DNA of 64,000 nucleotides from Acinetobacter chinensis (GTDB lineage Bacteria; Pseudomonadota; Gammaproteobacteria; Pseudomonadales; Moraxellaceae). This document shows, piece after piece, positions 28,157 to 37,061 of the stretch. A model generated the notes under the pieces. That model was not told the DNA's origin and did not search any database. It saw only the letters and a list, made by a program, of their open reading frames with translations. Within the stretch, counting starts at the first letter, position 1; every line of letters starts with the position of its first letter. A program made the translations under genes and the position numbers. The DNA is taken from positions 2,170,001-2,234,000 of the forward strand of contig NZ_CP032134.1 of assembly GCF_002165375.2 (NCBI RefSeq), read 5' to 3'.

Positions 28157-29149
28157 TCAGTTTACTCCAGCCTGTATCAGATCATGCATGCTGATCACGC
28201 CAATCACTTTGTTTGCGTCATCAACCACAATAAATTGGTTAATTTTCTTTTCGTTCATTTTTTCCAGTGCTTCAACTGCCCGAGCTTCCTGGGAAATGGT
28301 AGACGGATTTTTCACCATCACTTCCGACACCGGCAGGTTGACATCAAAACCCTGCTGACGGTCAATCAGACGACGTAAATCACCATCGGTAAAAATGCCC
28401 TGTAAGGTATCATTTTTATCTACAATTGTGGTCAAACCGAGTCTTTTGTTGGAGATTTCGTACAGAACTTTGTTCATTGGTGTATCTGGCGAAACTTTTG
28501 GAAGTTCATCACCTGTATGCATTAAGTGCTTCACATGCAGTAACAGACGTTTACCCAGTGCACCTGCCGGATGTGACATTGCAAAATCATCTGCGGTAAA
28601 ACCACGGGCTTCAAGTAAAGCAACAGCCAGTGCATCCCCCAGTGCCAGCGTCGCTGTGGTGCTGGAGGTCGGTGCCAGACCCAGTGGGCAGGCTTCCTGA
28701 ATATTACCCAGAGTTAAAGCAACATCTGCATTCTGTGGCATAGGACCTTTGTCATCACCACTGATAGTAATTAAAGGAACTTCCAGATGCTTGATCAGAG
28801 GCATCAGCATCATGATTTCATCGCTTTTGCCTGAGTTGGAAATGGCGATCAGCACATCGCCGCGGACCAGCATTCCCAGATCACCATGACCTGCTTCACC
28901 CGGATGCATAAAAAATGACGGTGTTCCTGTAGAAGCAAAAGTTGCTGCCATTTTACGACCGATATGCCCTGACTTCCCCATACCTGTAACAACAAGGCGA
29001 CCTTTGCATTGCAGGATAATTTCACAGGCTTTGGTAAAACGTTCATCAATCTGATGTGCCAACACTTCCAGGGCATGCTGCTCTATGGAGAGTGTTTCAA
29101 TGGCAACTTTCTGAAAATCAATCTGATTCGGTATATTTGGAGGATTCAA
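28157..29149 (-). CDS. kdsD: arabinose-5-phosphate isomerase
   Basis: A 330-residue enzyme converting ribulose-5-phosphate to arabinose-5-phosphate, the first step to Kdo. The N-terminal SIS domain contains GRLVVTGMGKSGHIGRKMA and STGTPSFFMHPGEAGHGDLG. Two CBS domains follow from about residue 205 (MHTGDELPKVSPDTPMNK and MVKNPSTISQEARAVEALE). It is first in the kds-lpt operon. Confidence 0.95.
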   Translation of the reverse strand: MNPPNIPNQIDFQKVAIETLSIEQHALEVLAHQIDERFTKACEIILQCKGRLVVTGMGKSGHIGRKMAATFASTGTPSFFMHPGEAGHGDLGMLVRGDVLIAISNSGKSDEIMMLMPLIKHLEVPLITISGDDKGPMPQNADVALTLGNIQEACPLGLAPTSSTTATLALGDALAVALLEARGFTADDFAMSHPAGALGKRLLLHVKHLMHTGDELPKVSPDTPMNKVLYEISNKRLGLTTIVDKNDTLQGIFTDGDLRRLIDRQQGFDVNLPVSEVMVKNPSTISQEARAVEALEKMNEKKINQFIVVDDANKVIGVISMHDLIQAGVN

Positions 29150-29401
29150 AGTCGGTTTACCTTAACTTCATGAGAGCGGTGTGCTCTGAAAGCAAAAAAT
29201 AATTTTCGCAATTTTATCATACCTGTGCAAATAGCACGTTTCCAAATGTGTAAGTTTTCACGATTTATACAGAATTTCTATCTTGATGGAGAATTTTGAC
29301 TACCAATTGAAGGAGTCAGAATGGCGTTGATTATTAATGGAGCCTGATGCGTCGGAAAAAGAGCTTTGGAACCTCATCAGGTAAAATTAAGTGCAAATCT
29401 G
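29150..29401. other. spacer upstream of kdsD, no clear gene
   Basis: About 250 bases. A short frame at 29321 starts with a good AAGGAG and reads MALIINGA before TGA; the first residues recall small 4Fe-4S ferredoxins, but nothing else supports a gene. Confidence 0.3.
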
Positions 29402-30230
29402 CTAATCTAACATCTTATTTATAAACAATTTATTAACTTCTTCTTCTGACAGTCTTTTTATTAACTTCCAGTCCTTTAAATTACTTCTTTGAAAAGTAAC
29501 CTTTAAAAGTATTTTCATTTTTGGTTCAAGAGTCCAGGTCATTGAACACTTTCTTGCTAAATCAACGTTCGTATTTGAACATCTAATAGAAGTTATAACT
29601 TTATTTTCATTATTTTTTTGGATATATAAATCGTCTGTATCTTCATAATCATAGAATTCAACCCAAATAGGGTGCGGTATATATTTTTCGAGGCCTTCTT
29701 CTATTTTTTTTGTTGGTAAGTATTTAAAATGAAATTTATAATTCTCAGCTTTACTCTTAGGCTGATCTTTTTCATTCAATAAAGTTTTAAAAAAAAATTT
29801 CCGTTAAATTAGTGTTTTTTAAATATCTAACTCCAGCATTTACACCTATGTATATCCATTTATTATTTGGGTCACTTTGTTCCGCATCATATTGTTTTAC
29901 TGGGGCTTGTGGTGCCTTATAATATCTCATTAATGGTGCACCTGTTGTATATTTCATAATAATTTCAAAACTAGTGACAACAGACTTATAGTTCCGTGGT
30001 GGTGGTTTATATCCTTTGTAACGATTTTCACTTTTCAGTAAAGGAGAATCTTCATATTCTAACCATCTTACTTCTTCACCCAAATTAACTGGTTTTCCTG
30101 CCAGGCTTCCAACTCGATAAGGTAATCCATACGGCCCCATTGGTGCTTTAAATTCAGGCTCTTTACTTTGTTCACAACCTGTCAAACAACAAAATATTGC
30201 AAGCCATCTTACTGTGTGAATTTTATTCAT
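29402..30230 (-). pseudogene. frameshifted lipoprotein gene (possible immunity-type protein)
   Basis: Two adjacent minus-strand frames look like one gene. The first (29787-30230, 147 residues) has a lipoprotein signal with lipobox LTGC at about residue 19. It ends in NLTEIFF at a run of nine T. Removing one T joins it directly to the second frame through KTLL-NEKDQP, giving about 277 residues. The joined protein has the look of small lipoproteins encoded after type VI effectors in Acinetobacter (DUF3304-like), with a CSNTNV...KC segment near the end. That family call is from memory and tentative. AT content is higher than in neighbouring core genes. Confidence 0.6.
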
Positions 30231-30311
30231 TTAGCTACCATTATTTTTCTTTAATAGACTCGTTGGTCTAACTTTTTCCACTTCACCAAACAAAGAAAAA
30301 GTCTGATTCAC

Positions 30312-30413
30312 TTAGTTCATCACACCTGCAATCTGTTCCATATACTGTATAAGTTCTGATGTCTTTTCCGCTTGAACCAACTTGACTGAGCGTGATGGAT
30401 CAAAGCCATCGAA
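30312..30413 (-). pseudogene. C-terminal remnant of a lost gene
   Basis: A 33-codon stretch reading FDGFDPSRSVKLVQ then AEKTSELIQYMEQIAGVMN and a stop, preceded in frame by two consecutive TAG codons. The amino-acid composition looks coding, and it ends about 80 bp upstream of the lipoprotein gene. This is consistent with the tail of a deleted upstream partner gene. Confidence 0.4.
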
Positions 30414-30450
30414 CTACTAATTTGAAACCGATGATTTTGATTATTAAATC

Positions 30451-30487
30451 GTTTTAAGAAAATAACAATCAATTATTTTCTTAAAAC
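30451..30487. repeat. long perfect hairpin upstream of cysS
   Basis: GTTTTAAGAAAATAA (30451-30465) and its exact reverse complement (30473-30487) flank a seven-base loop. It ends 49 bp before cysS. It could terminate leftward or rightward transcription or structure the cysS leader. Confidence 0.6.
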
Positions 30488-30536
30488 CCATCTTTATTTT
30501 TATTTTAACTTTATGAACAAAAGTGCTTAGGTTAAG

Positions 30537-31994
30537 ATGAGTCACCCTTATACAGAAGCACTTAGAAGACCTATGCAACCATTCGTTCTTTATAATTCAG
30601 AACAACGTAAAAAAGTTGAATTTGTTCCACGTAAAGAAGGACAGATCGACATGTATGTCTGCGGTATGACCGTTTATGATTACTGTCATATTGGGCATGC
30701 ACGTGTCATGGTTGCATTTGACTATATTATCCGCTTCCTGCGCAGTCAGGGCTGGAACGTCAGATATGTACGTAATATTACTGACATTGATGACAAAATC
30801 ATTGCCCGTGCCAACGAAAATGGTGAAACCATTACAGCATTGACTGATCGCTTCATCAAAGCCATGAATGATGATGCCGCACGTTTAGGTTGTGCTGAAC
30901 CTGATGAAGCACCACGTGCAACAGATTATATTGACCAGATGCAGGACATGATTGGCAACCTGGTGAATAAAGGTACTGCATATCCATCTACAAATGGTGA
31001 TGTGTATTTTGAAGTTGAAAAATTTGCAAAATATGGTCGTCTTTCAGGTCGTAAACTTGAAGATATGCAGGCAGGCGCATCTGAACGTGTTGATGTGGAA
31101 GTTGAGAAAAAACATCCTTTTGACTTTGTCCTGTGGAAACATGCCAAAGAAAATGAACCATCGTGGGCATCCCCCTGGGGTAATGGTCGTCCGGGCTGGC
31201 ATATTGAATGTTCTGCCATGTCTACCTGCTGCTTAGGCAATCATTTTGATATTCATGGTGGTGGTTCAGACTTAACTTTCCCACACCATGAAAATGAAAT
31301 TGCGCAATCAGAGGCATCTACAGGCGAACAGTATGTAAATTACTGGATGCATGTCGGTTTCATCAATGTCGATGGTGAAAAAATGTCTAAATCTTTAGGC
31401 AATTTCTTTACCATTCGTGATGTGATGGAAAAATTCCACCCTGAAGTGATCCGTTATTTCATTGTGTCATCACACTATCGCAGTCCAGTGAACTTCTCTG
31501 ACGTTGCCCTGAAAGAAGCCAAGAATGCCCTGACCCGTTTTTATCATGCGTTTAAAGCGTATGAACAGGTATATGGCACTCAAACTGCTGAAACTGTAGA
31601 TGAAACTTTAGTTGAGCGTTTCAATACAGTGATGCGTGATGATTTCAATACATCTGAAGCACTTGCTGTGCTGTTTGAAGTGATTAAAGAACTGAACCGT
31701 GCTGTAAAAGAAGAAAATGCTGAACAGTCTGCAATTTACTACTCTACTTTACGTTACCTCAGCAATATTCTTGGCTTAGGTCAGCATCATGTAGATGACT
31801 TCTTAAAATCTGATATTGGACAGGAAGCTTTAGGTCTAACTGAAGAACAGATTGCAGATCTGATTCAACAGCGTGTTGATGCTAAGAAAGCCAAAGATTT
31901 TGCTCAGGCAGATAACATTCGTCAGTCTCTGCTTGATCAGGGTGTGGTGCTGGAAGATACCCGTCAAGGTACAATCTGGCGTCGTGCTGATTAA
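30537..31994 (+). CDS. cysS: cysteinyl-tRNA synthetase
   Basis: A 485-residue class I synthetase. It has the HIGH motif in CHIGHARVMVAFDY, KMSKS in GEKMSKSLGNFFTIRD and zinc-site residues in the MYVCGMTVYD and WHIECSAMS regions (His in THDIHGGG-type FDIHGGGSDLTFPHHE). The C-terminal helical domain ends in DTRQGTIWRRAD. The family length is about 460-480. A second ATG at codon 13 is possible, but the first has GGTTAAG upstream. Confidence 0.97.
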   Translation: MSHPYTEALRRPMQPFVLYNSEQRKKVEFVPRKEGQIDMYVCGMTVYDYCHIGHARVMVAFDYIIRFLRSQGWNVRYVRNITDIDDKIIARANENGETITALTDRFIKAMNDDAARLGCAEPDEAPRATDYIDQMQDMIGNLVNKGTAYPSTNGDVYFEVEKFAKYGRLSGRKLEDMQAGASERVDVEVEKKHPFDFVLWKHAKENEPSWASPWGNGRPGWHIECSAMSTCCLGNHFDIHGGGSDLTFPHHENEIAQSEASTGEQYVNYWMHVGFINVDGEKMSKSLGNFFTIRDVMEKFHPEVIRYFIVSSHYRSPVNFSDVALKEAKNALTRFYHAFKAYEQVYGTQTAETVDETLVERFNTVMRDDFNTSEALAVLFEVIKELNRAVKEENAEQSAIYYSTLRYLSNILGLGQHHVDDFLKSDIGQEALGLTEEQIADLIQQRVDAKKAKDFAQADNIRQSLLDQGVVLEDTRQGTIWRRAD

Positions 31995-32028
31995 TTCAGC
32001 AATTAAATGTAATTTGCATGACCGAGTG

Positions 32029-32056
32029 TTGACAGTTCAGTTAAACTCTCTATAAT
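32029..32056 (+). promoter_or_regulatory. sigma70 promoter of tRNA-Gly
   Basis: TTGACA (32029-32034) and TATAAT (32051-32056) are perfect consensus hexamers spaced by 16 bp, with the tRNA starting 11 bp downstream. Confidence 0.9.
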
Positions 32057-32066
32057 GCGTCCTATT

Positions 32067-32142
32067 GCGGGAATAGCTCAGTTGGTAGAGCATAACCTTG
32101 CCAAGGTTGGGGTCGGGAGTTCGAGTCTCCTTTCCCGCTCCA
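32067..32142 (+). tRNA. tRNA-Gly (GCC)
   Basis: A 76-base cloverleaf with the CCA end encoded. The acceptor stem GCGGGAA pairs with TTCCCGC. The anticodon loop is TTGCCAA, giving anticodon GCC, between stem halves TAACC and GGTTG. The T loop reads TTCGAGT. A consensus promoter lies upstream and a terminator downstream. It borders the CRISPR-Cas locus. Confidence 0.97.
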
Positions 32143-32150
32143 GAATATGA

Positions 32151-32181
32151 AAAGCCCTGATCGAAAGATCGGGGCTTTTTT
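32151..32181 (+). terminator. intrinsic terminator after tRNA-Gly
   Basis: AAAGCCCTGATC and GATCGGGGCTTTTT form a stem with a GAAA loop, followed by T residues. Confidence 0.9.
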
Positions 32182-32298
32182 ATGTTTGGTGATTCCACAC
32201 TATTCTTTATTTACCCATAAGCAAACTACTTTATAGACATATAAAAATTTAAAGTACTTTACTGGGCAATACTCTCCCCTTGTTGAATAATTCTTGAG

Positions 32299-33108
32299 TG
32301 TCTAAGCTGCCTATATATGGCAGTGAACTAAAGCCGGTCTGTTGAATCATTCAAAATTCTTTTCTAAGCTGCCTACATGGCAGTGAACCACCGAGATAAG
32401 ACAAGAAATAAGCACCAAGATTTCTAAGCTGCCTACATGGCAGTGAACCGTGAAGATGTATTCAGATTACGAAGATCGAATTTCTAAGCTACCTATATGG
32501 CAGTGAACTTAATATTGAACGGCACCTGACGCATACGCGGTTTCTAAGCTGCCTATATGGCAGTGAACAAGAAAAATTCAAAGGATGTATTGGTTTTGGT
32601 TTTCTAAGCTGCCTATATGGCAGTGAACTTGAAACTGAATTTACATTTACTTATGAAATATTTCTAAGCTGCCTATATGGCAGTGAACCTTGGGGGCTTT
32701 CTCAGCTTAATTCGTTTCACTTTCTAAGCTGCCTACATGGCAGTGAACCTCGACCTGACATCACTGCTCATCACTGTACTTTTCTAAGCTGCCTACATGG
32801 CAGTGAACGCAGACATGTACAGGTTAAATGTGCTCAAAAATTTCTAAGCTGCCTACATGGCAGTGAACTTATATACGTGCCTGTTCATATTTCTTTACCG
32901 TTTCTAAGCTGCCTACATGGCAGTGAACATAAGATCTGCATCTTGCAGACGGGAGTGCATTTTCTAAGCTGCCTACATGGCAGTGAACATCCAATTATCT
33001 GCAGGGTTATAAAAATCACATTTCTAAGCTGCCTACATGGCAGTGAACCTTTCATACGTTCCTGCTCGAAACTGGTTTCATTTCTAAGCTGCCTACATGG
33101 CAGTGAAC
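32299..33108 (-). CRISPR. type I-F CRISPR array, 14 repeats and 13 spacers
   Basis: Thirteen 28-bp repeats at exact 60-bp steps (32361 to 33108), with 32-bp spacers, plus a degenerate terminal repeat at 32299-32328. In transcript orientation (minus) the repeat starts GTTCACTGCC and ends GGCAGCTTAGAAA, the type I-F class, with stem CTGCC/GGCAG. The loop varies: ATGTA in the eight or so leader-side copies and in copies 2-3, ATATA in copies 4-7. The fourth copy has one stem change leaving a G-U pair. The leader end is at 33109, next to csy4. Confidence 0.97.
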
Positions 33109-33239
33109 AGTAATTTTATAGCAAAAAATAAAGTTATAACAGTGAGTTAAACCTTAAAACCTATAAAAGACCCAAGTTTTAGCCCACATTTATAACTTAT
33201 TGATTTTATTAAACTGTTAAAGAATAAAAAAATATTGGG
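33109..33239 (-). promoter_or_regulatory. CRISPR leader
   Basis: About 130 AT-rich bases between the first leader-side repeat and the csy4 stop, with no open frame. It contains runs of A and T and TTATAA elements. By position and repeat orientation this is the leader and array promoter. Confidence 0.7.
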
Positions 33240-33842
33240 TTAAAATTCAGGTACAGTCGACACTGAACTCAAACCATAAGTGCTAAAAACCTGAGTTTCA
33301 GATTTTGTCGCAGATTTCTTTTCGATAAACAGTTTAAAGCTTTTGTCAGACGTTAAACTTTTCATTTGAATATAAGGTAAGTCTGTAGTCGTGACTACAT
33401 TGCTATAACGTGCCAATGCTTCATCAAAACCAATATCACCACGTTTCGCACGATGACGTGCCAATCGCTCAGCATTGGTTTTGACCTGTTTACGACTATA
33501 GGTTGCATAACCTGAAATTTTTGCTTCAGGTACTTCTCGAATAGATGTGATATGCAAATAATCCATTAAACGCTCCAACCACTTGGAAATGTTTAATTTT
33601 TCTAGTTCAGCCTGAGTTTCAGCAAAGATCCTAAGCTTATCTCCCAAATGCACTTTCAATTTTTTGGCTTCATCACCCTGTTCGTAAATATATTTAGGGA
33701 AACTTAGCCCAATATTTACTTTTTCATTTGCATCTTTGATCTCTGCCAAGCCAATATGTAATTGGGTATAGAGCTTAGACCAAATGAAATATGGGGAAAT
33801 TTCAGCTTGATCAATCAAGGTAATTTCCTGAAAAAATTTCAT
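33240..33842 (-). CDS. cas6f: CRISPR RNA endonuclease Cas6f (Csy4)
   Basis: A 200-residue type I-F crRNA-processing endonuclease that cuts below the repeat hairpin and stays bound to it. The catalytic His29 is at the expected position (YTQLHIG). An Arg-rich helix is present in the RLARHRAKRGD region, and the C-terminal segment FIEKKSA...FSTYGLSSV is typical. It lies 2 bp after csy3, and its stop borders the array leader. Confidence 0.95.
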   Translation of the reverse strand: MKFFQEITLIDQAEISPYFIWSKLYTQLHIGLAEIKDANEKVNIGLSFPKYIYEQGDEAKKLKVHLGDKLRIFAETQAELEKLNISKWLERLMDYLHITSIREVPEAKISGYATYSRKQVKTNAERLARHRAKRGDIGFDEALARYSNVVTTTDLPYIQMKSLTSDKSFKLFIEKKSATKSETQVFSTYGLSSVSTVPEF

Positions 33843-33844
33843 AT

Positions 33845-34858
33845 TTAATCCTTAGAACTTTGACCAAATACACCACCACGAACAAGAACAGCCATCACAT
33901 AATGCTCCTGCTCTGTATTTTCCAAACTCTCACCAAGTGCATATTTATCAAATAAGCTAAAGAAGTCTTGCTTGGCTTTTGGCGTACGATACGCTTTACC
34001 TAAATTCGTTACTGCACCATACGGTTCAATCGCAATTGCGGTTTGCTTGTCCTCAAACTCAGGATACCAAGTATCAATAGTGCGCAACGCATTACCTACT
34101 TTTTGCGAATGCATCGCTGCGACATCATTCACTTGATAAAGGATTTTACTTTTATCCCCTTTGCCTTTATCCAGAACCAGTTCTTCACTTGGATAAACTT
34201 CCTGCGCTTTGCCCACCAAAGCATAGGCTTCGATTTTAATGAGTAAATAAGGCACTTCACCTTTTAAAGCTTGAGCAATTTGATCTGCCAACTGCTGAAC
34301 TTTTGCATCAACATTGTCAAAATCATGTAGTGGGTAATCAAAAGCATTGAAAGTCACAGCTTCTTGCTCATTTACCGTTACCACAACTTCAACTTTTTCA
34401 GCACCAACACGGTTACGCCATAAAAAACGTGCATTGGCAATATTCGATGCATAGCGTTTTGAAAGCTCGCTAAAACCATATTGCGCAATATAATTTTTTG
34501 CCACGGTTTGATATGAATTGAAAAAAGTTTCATTATTACAAGCAGATGGTTGCTCAATTCCACCCAAAACTTTAAGGGTAAATGCCACTTTTAAAGTGTC
34601 TTGATTTTCACCCAAAGCACAGGCATCAACTTTTTGTAAATTGGCTTTTTCAACTTCGGCATTGAGTTTTAATGGATCGCCTGCAACCGCAGGTTTTAAA
34701 CGGTTTGAAATCGTACCACGCACCGATTTTTCAATCAGTTTTAAAGCGGCTTGTTCTGTACGATTTGCCCAAGTCGTACCATAAAAATAACCATCAGATG
34801 GAACCAGTTTCTTTTCAAATGCAAGTACACTTGCAACCGCTTTTTCATTTTTAGCCAT
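33845..34858 (-). CDS. csy3: type I-F Cascade backbone protein Cas7f (Csy3)
   Basis: A 337-residue Cas7-type protein. Six copies line the crRNA in the Csy complex. It begins with VLAFEKKLVPSDGYFYGTTW and has the conserved ANARFLWRNRVGAEKVEV segment in the middle. GGGAAAATTCTC precedes the ATG. It follows the broken csy2 by 27 bp and precedes csy4 by 2 bp. The frame is intact and of normal length. Confidence 0.95.
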   Translation of the reverse strand: MAKNEKAVASVLAFEKKLVPSDGYFYGTTWANRTEQAALKLIEKSVRGTISNRLKPAVAGDPLKLNAEVEKANLQKVDACALGENQDTLKVAFTLKVLGGIEQPSACNNETFFNSYQTVAKNYIAQYGFSELSKRYASNIANARFLWRNRVGAEKVEVVVTVNEQEAVTFNAFDYPLHDFDNVDAKVQQLADQIAQALKGEVPYLLIKIEAYALVGKAQEVYPSEELVLDKGKGDKSKILYQVNDVAAMHSQKVGNALRTIDTWYPEFEDKQTAIAIEPYGAVTNLGKAYRTPKAKQDFFSLFDKYALGESLENTEQEHYVMAVLVRGGVFGQSSKD

Positions 34859-34885
34859 GAGAATTTTCCCTATTTAAATTTTCAA

Positions 34886-35769
34886 TTAAAGTGTTATTAA
34901 GTTTTGGCAAAGGTATAAATCATTTTCTAAATCAACATGGTATTGCCATAGTAGCTGATCAATGCTTTCAATGCGGAATGGCATGACAAACTCGCCTAAA
35001 GTCAGCACACTTTCTGCAAAACGATGTGGTGTACTAGCATCTCGCTGATTTTTTGCTTGTCCGAGTTCAGAAATCCCCTGAAACCCCACCGCAATCGGTA
35101 CGAGCCAACCTTGTGCTTTACGTTTTGATGTCCAAGTGACTTTGCCTTCTTCATCTTGAGTCGAGCTATGTGTAACTTTGAGATAATCTAAAACGCTATC
35201 CAAAGCATCTTTGCCTTCTTGCATACTCGTTAAAACAAGATCACGGCGTTCAATCAGCACATGCCCAAGCATGAGTTTATTTAAAATTGGGCGTAGTTGT
35301 TTTTCCTGATCTTCATCCTCATCAAAATCCAGAACACTACATTTTTTGACCGATAGAACATCACCACTCGCAAATTTCATACTTGCGACGATGCCCTGCA
35401 CAATTTCTAAAAGATGCTCTCTTTTTTATTTGGTAAAGAGTCAACTTCAATCAAAAGCGACACATCCAAATGGCAACGTGCTTCTTCAATAAAAGCAGGT
35501 CGATTACCATCTTTATCAAGCGGATTGGCTGTACCGACAATGGAGTGAACAAAATCACCACGACCTTTATAGGTCTGTAAATTAAAATCGTGACAACTGA
35601 CAGCAACTTTACTTAAATTTAAGTCACAACCCTGTTGATTTAATTTCCGTTGTAAAGCATGAACTGCTCCAAGCCATGCAGTCATAGCAGGAAAGCCAAT
35701 GGTATATGGACTGCTCATGGCATTGGCATTATGGAGTTGAAGATGCGGAATAAGTAAAAAATGGCGCAT
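34886..35769 (-). pseudogene. csy2: Cas5f (Csy2) gene with a frameshift
   Basis: Csy2 is normally a single protein of about 300 residues that caps the 5' crRNA handle with Csy1. Here the first frame (35769-35407, 120 residues, starting MRHFLLIPHLQLHNANAM) runs into a stop after VDSLPNKKESIF. The rest continues in another frame as LLEIVQGIVASMKFASG to 34886. Between them is AATAAAAAAGAG; adding one A to the six-A run restores NKKREHLLEIVQ. Both halves are otherwise intact. It starts at a TAATG overlap with csy1. A sequencing error is possible. Confidence 0.85.
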
Positions 35770-37049
35770 TAGAAAAACTCCTTATCTTCATCAAGCAACT
35801 CTTTCACAATTTCTTTAACAGCTAATATCTCACCGCTGCCTAACATATAAGAGTTTTCAATAATTTCTTTATCTTCATATACATTAATTATCCATTTTGA
35901 AATACGAAGACTAATTTCCTCAAACCATTCATCATCGTCTTTACGCTGTTCTTCATAAAAATCATCAAGCCAAATACGTTGATATAAAGGTAGTGTTTTA
36001 TATGAATCATTTATAGACCACTCTTTTTTATATTTACGAATACAAAATGCCTTAAACAGAATTTGTTCAATGATTTTTCTAAGTGTTTTATCAATATCTT
36101 TACGTATTAAATAAGTATTTTTTCTCTTACCTGTTTCACCATCTAAATCTTTTCTAATAAGAACCTGTAATTCTTTAAAACTCTGCTTATAGCCTTTTGA
36201 ATAAAGACATTGCTCAAAAAAATCTCGGGTTGGTAATCTTATCTTTCGCTCTTCAAATGAAGGCGGACAGCTTGAAAGTAAATAAGCACGACCCGCATTT
36301 TGACTGTTTAACACACTGACGTTTTGGGGTTGTGTACCACCATAAGCCGTAACCGTTAAATCGAAAATGTCGGCATAGCCTTCCGCATCATGTTCATTCT
36401 TTTTACGTTTCTCTTTTGCTTCTTTAGTGGCATCTGAAAAACGCAACTGATCAATACTTTGCTTTAATCGTGTAATCAAACCTGATGGTGTCAAAATAGA
36501 TAATAAATGGTATTCATTATTTTCTAAAGGAAAATAAACCTGTTTCACCAAATGATCAGTCTTACTTGAAGCATCATCATTTTTAATGACCAAGAAAGCT
36601 TGTTTTAAACTTGCAAAGTCCAAAGATGATTTTTCGATCAGACTTTTTAAATCTTGATCATCTTTTTCAAAGCCCATTAAAACAGTAGAATCTTCCGTTA
36701 AACTGAGCGATAAAAACTTATATACATCCATCGCAGCGGCATTTCCAAATACATCTAATGGATAATGCACATTGCCACTACGCAAATAACCATCTTGAGC
36801 AGACTTAACCTGAGCAATGACACTCGATGTTTTGGCACTTGGATGACTGAATTTACTCGGATGGCTCACCATCATGGATAACTGCGATACCCGTTTTGCA
36901 GCATCAGGAAGCCATTCCTGCAAACTGAATTTATCATCAGCCTGTTGCTGTAATTCCGCAACTTCTGTGTCATTTTCAGCCTTTTTTACTCGATCTTTTA
37001 ACCAAAGTTCTTTTCTTTCATTTAAAAATGTCTGAATACTTTCTGTCAT
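35769..37049 (-). CDS. csy1: type I-F Cascade large subunit Cas8f (Csy1)
   Basis: A 426-residue Cas8f that binds the 5' end of crRNA and recognises the PAM. It begins with IQTFLNERKELWLKDRVKK. The central GGTQPQNVSVLNSQNAGRAYLLSSCPPSF segment is the most characteristic part of the family. It lies 12 bp after cas2-3 and overlaps csy2 by one base. The C-terminal region is rich in charged residues and slightly divergent, but the frame is whole. Confidence 0.93.
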   Translation of the reverse strand: MTESIQTFLNERKELWLKDRVKKAENDTEVAELQQQADDKFSLQEWLPDAAKRVSQLSMMVSHPSKFSHPSAKTSSVIAQVKSAQDGYLRSGNVHYPLDVFGNAAAMDVYKFLSLSLTEDSTVLMGFEKDDQDLKSLIEKSSLDFASLKQAFLVIKNDDASSKTDHLVKQVYFPLENNEYHLLSILTPSGLITRLKQSIDQLRFSDATKEAKEKRKKNEHDAEGYADIFDLTVTAYGGTQPQNVSVLNSQNAGRAYLLSSCPPSFEERKIRLPTRDFFEQCLYSKGYKQSFKELQVLIRKDLDGETGKRKNTYLIRKDIDKTLRKIIEQILFKAFCIRKYKKEWSINDSYKTLPLYQRIWLDDFYEEQRKDDDEWFEEISLRISKWIINVYEDKEIIENSYMLGSGEILAVKEIVKELLDEDKEFF

Positions 37050-37061
37050 GTCTCCCTCCCT

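Noticed and set aside
29321..29347. Short frame starting MALIING with a good ribosome binding site
   Set aside because: It stops after eight codons and no downstream frame continues a ferredoxin; resemblance to a YfhL-type start is too short.
32877..33113. 78-residue open frame with a repeated sequence across the CRISPR array
   Set aside because: It is the translation of repeats and spacers; the repeated peptide comes from the CRISPR repeat.
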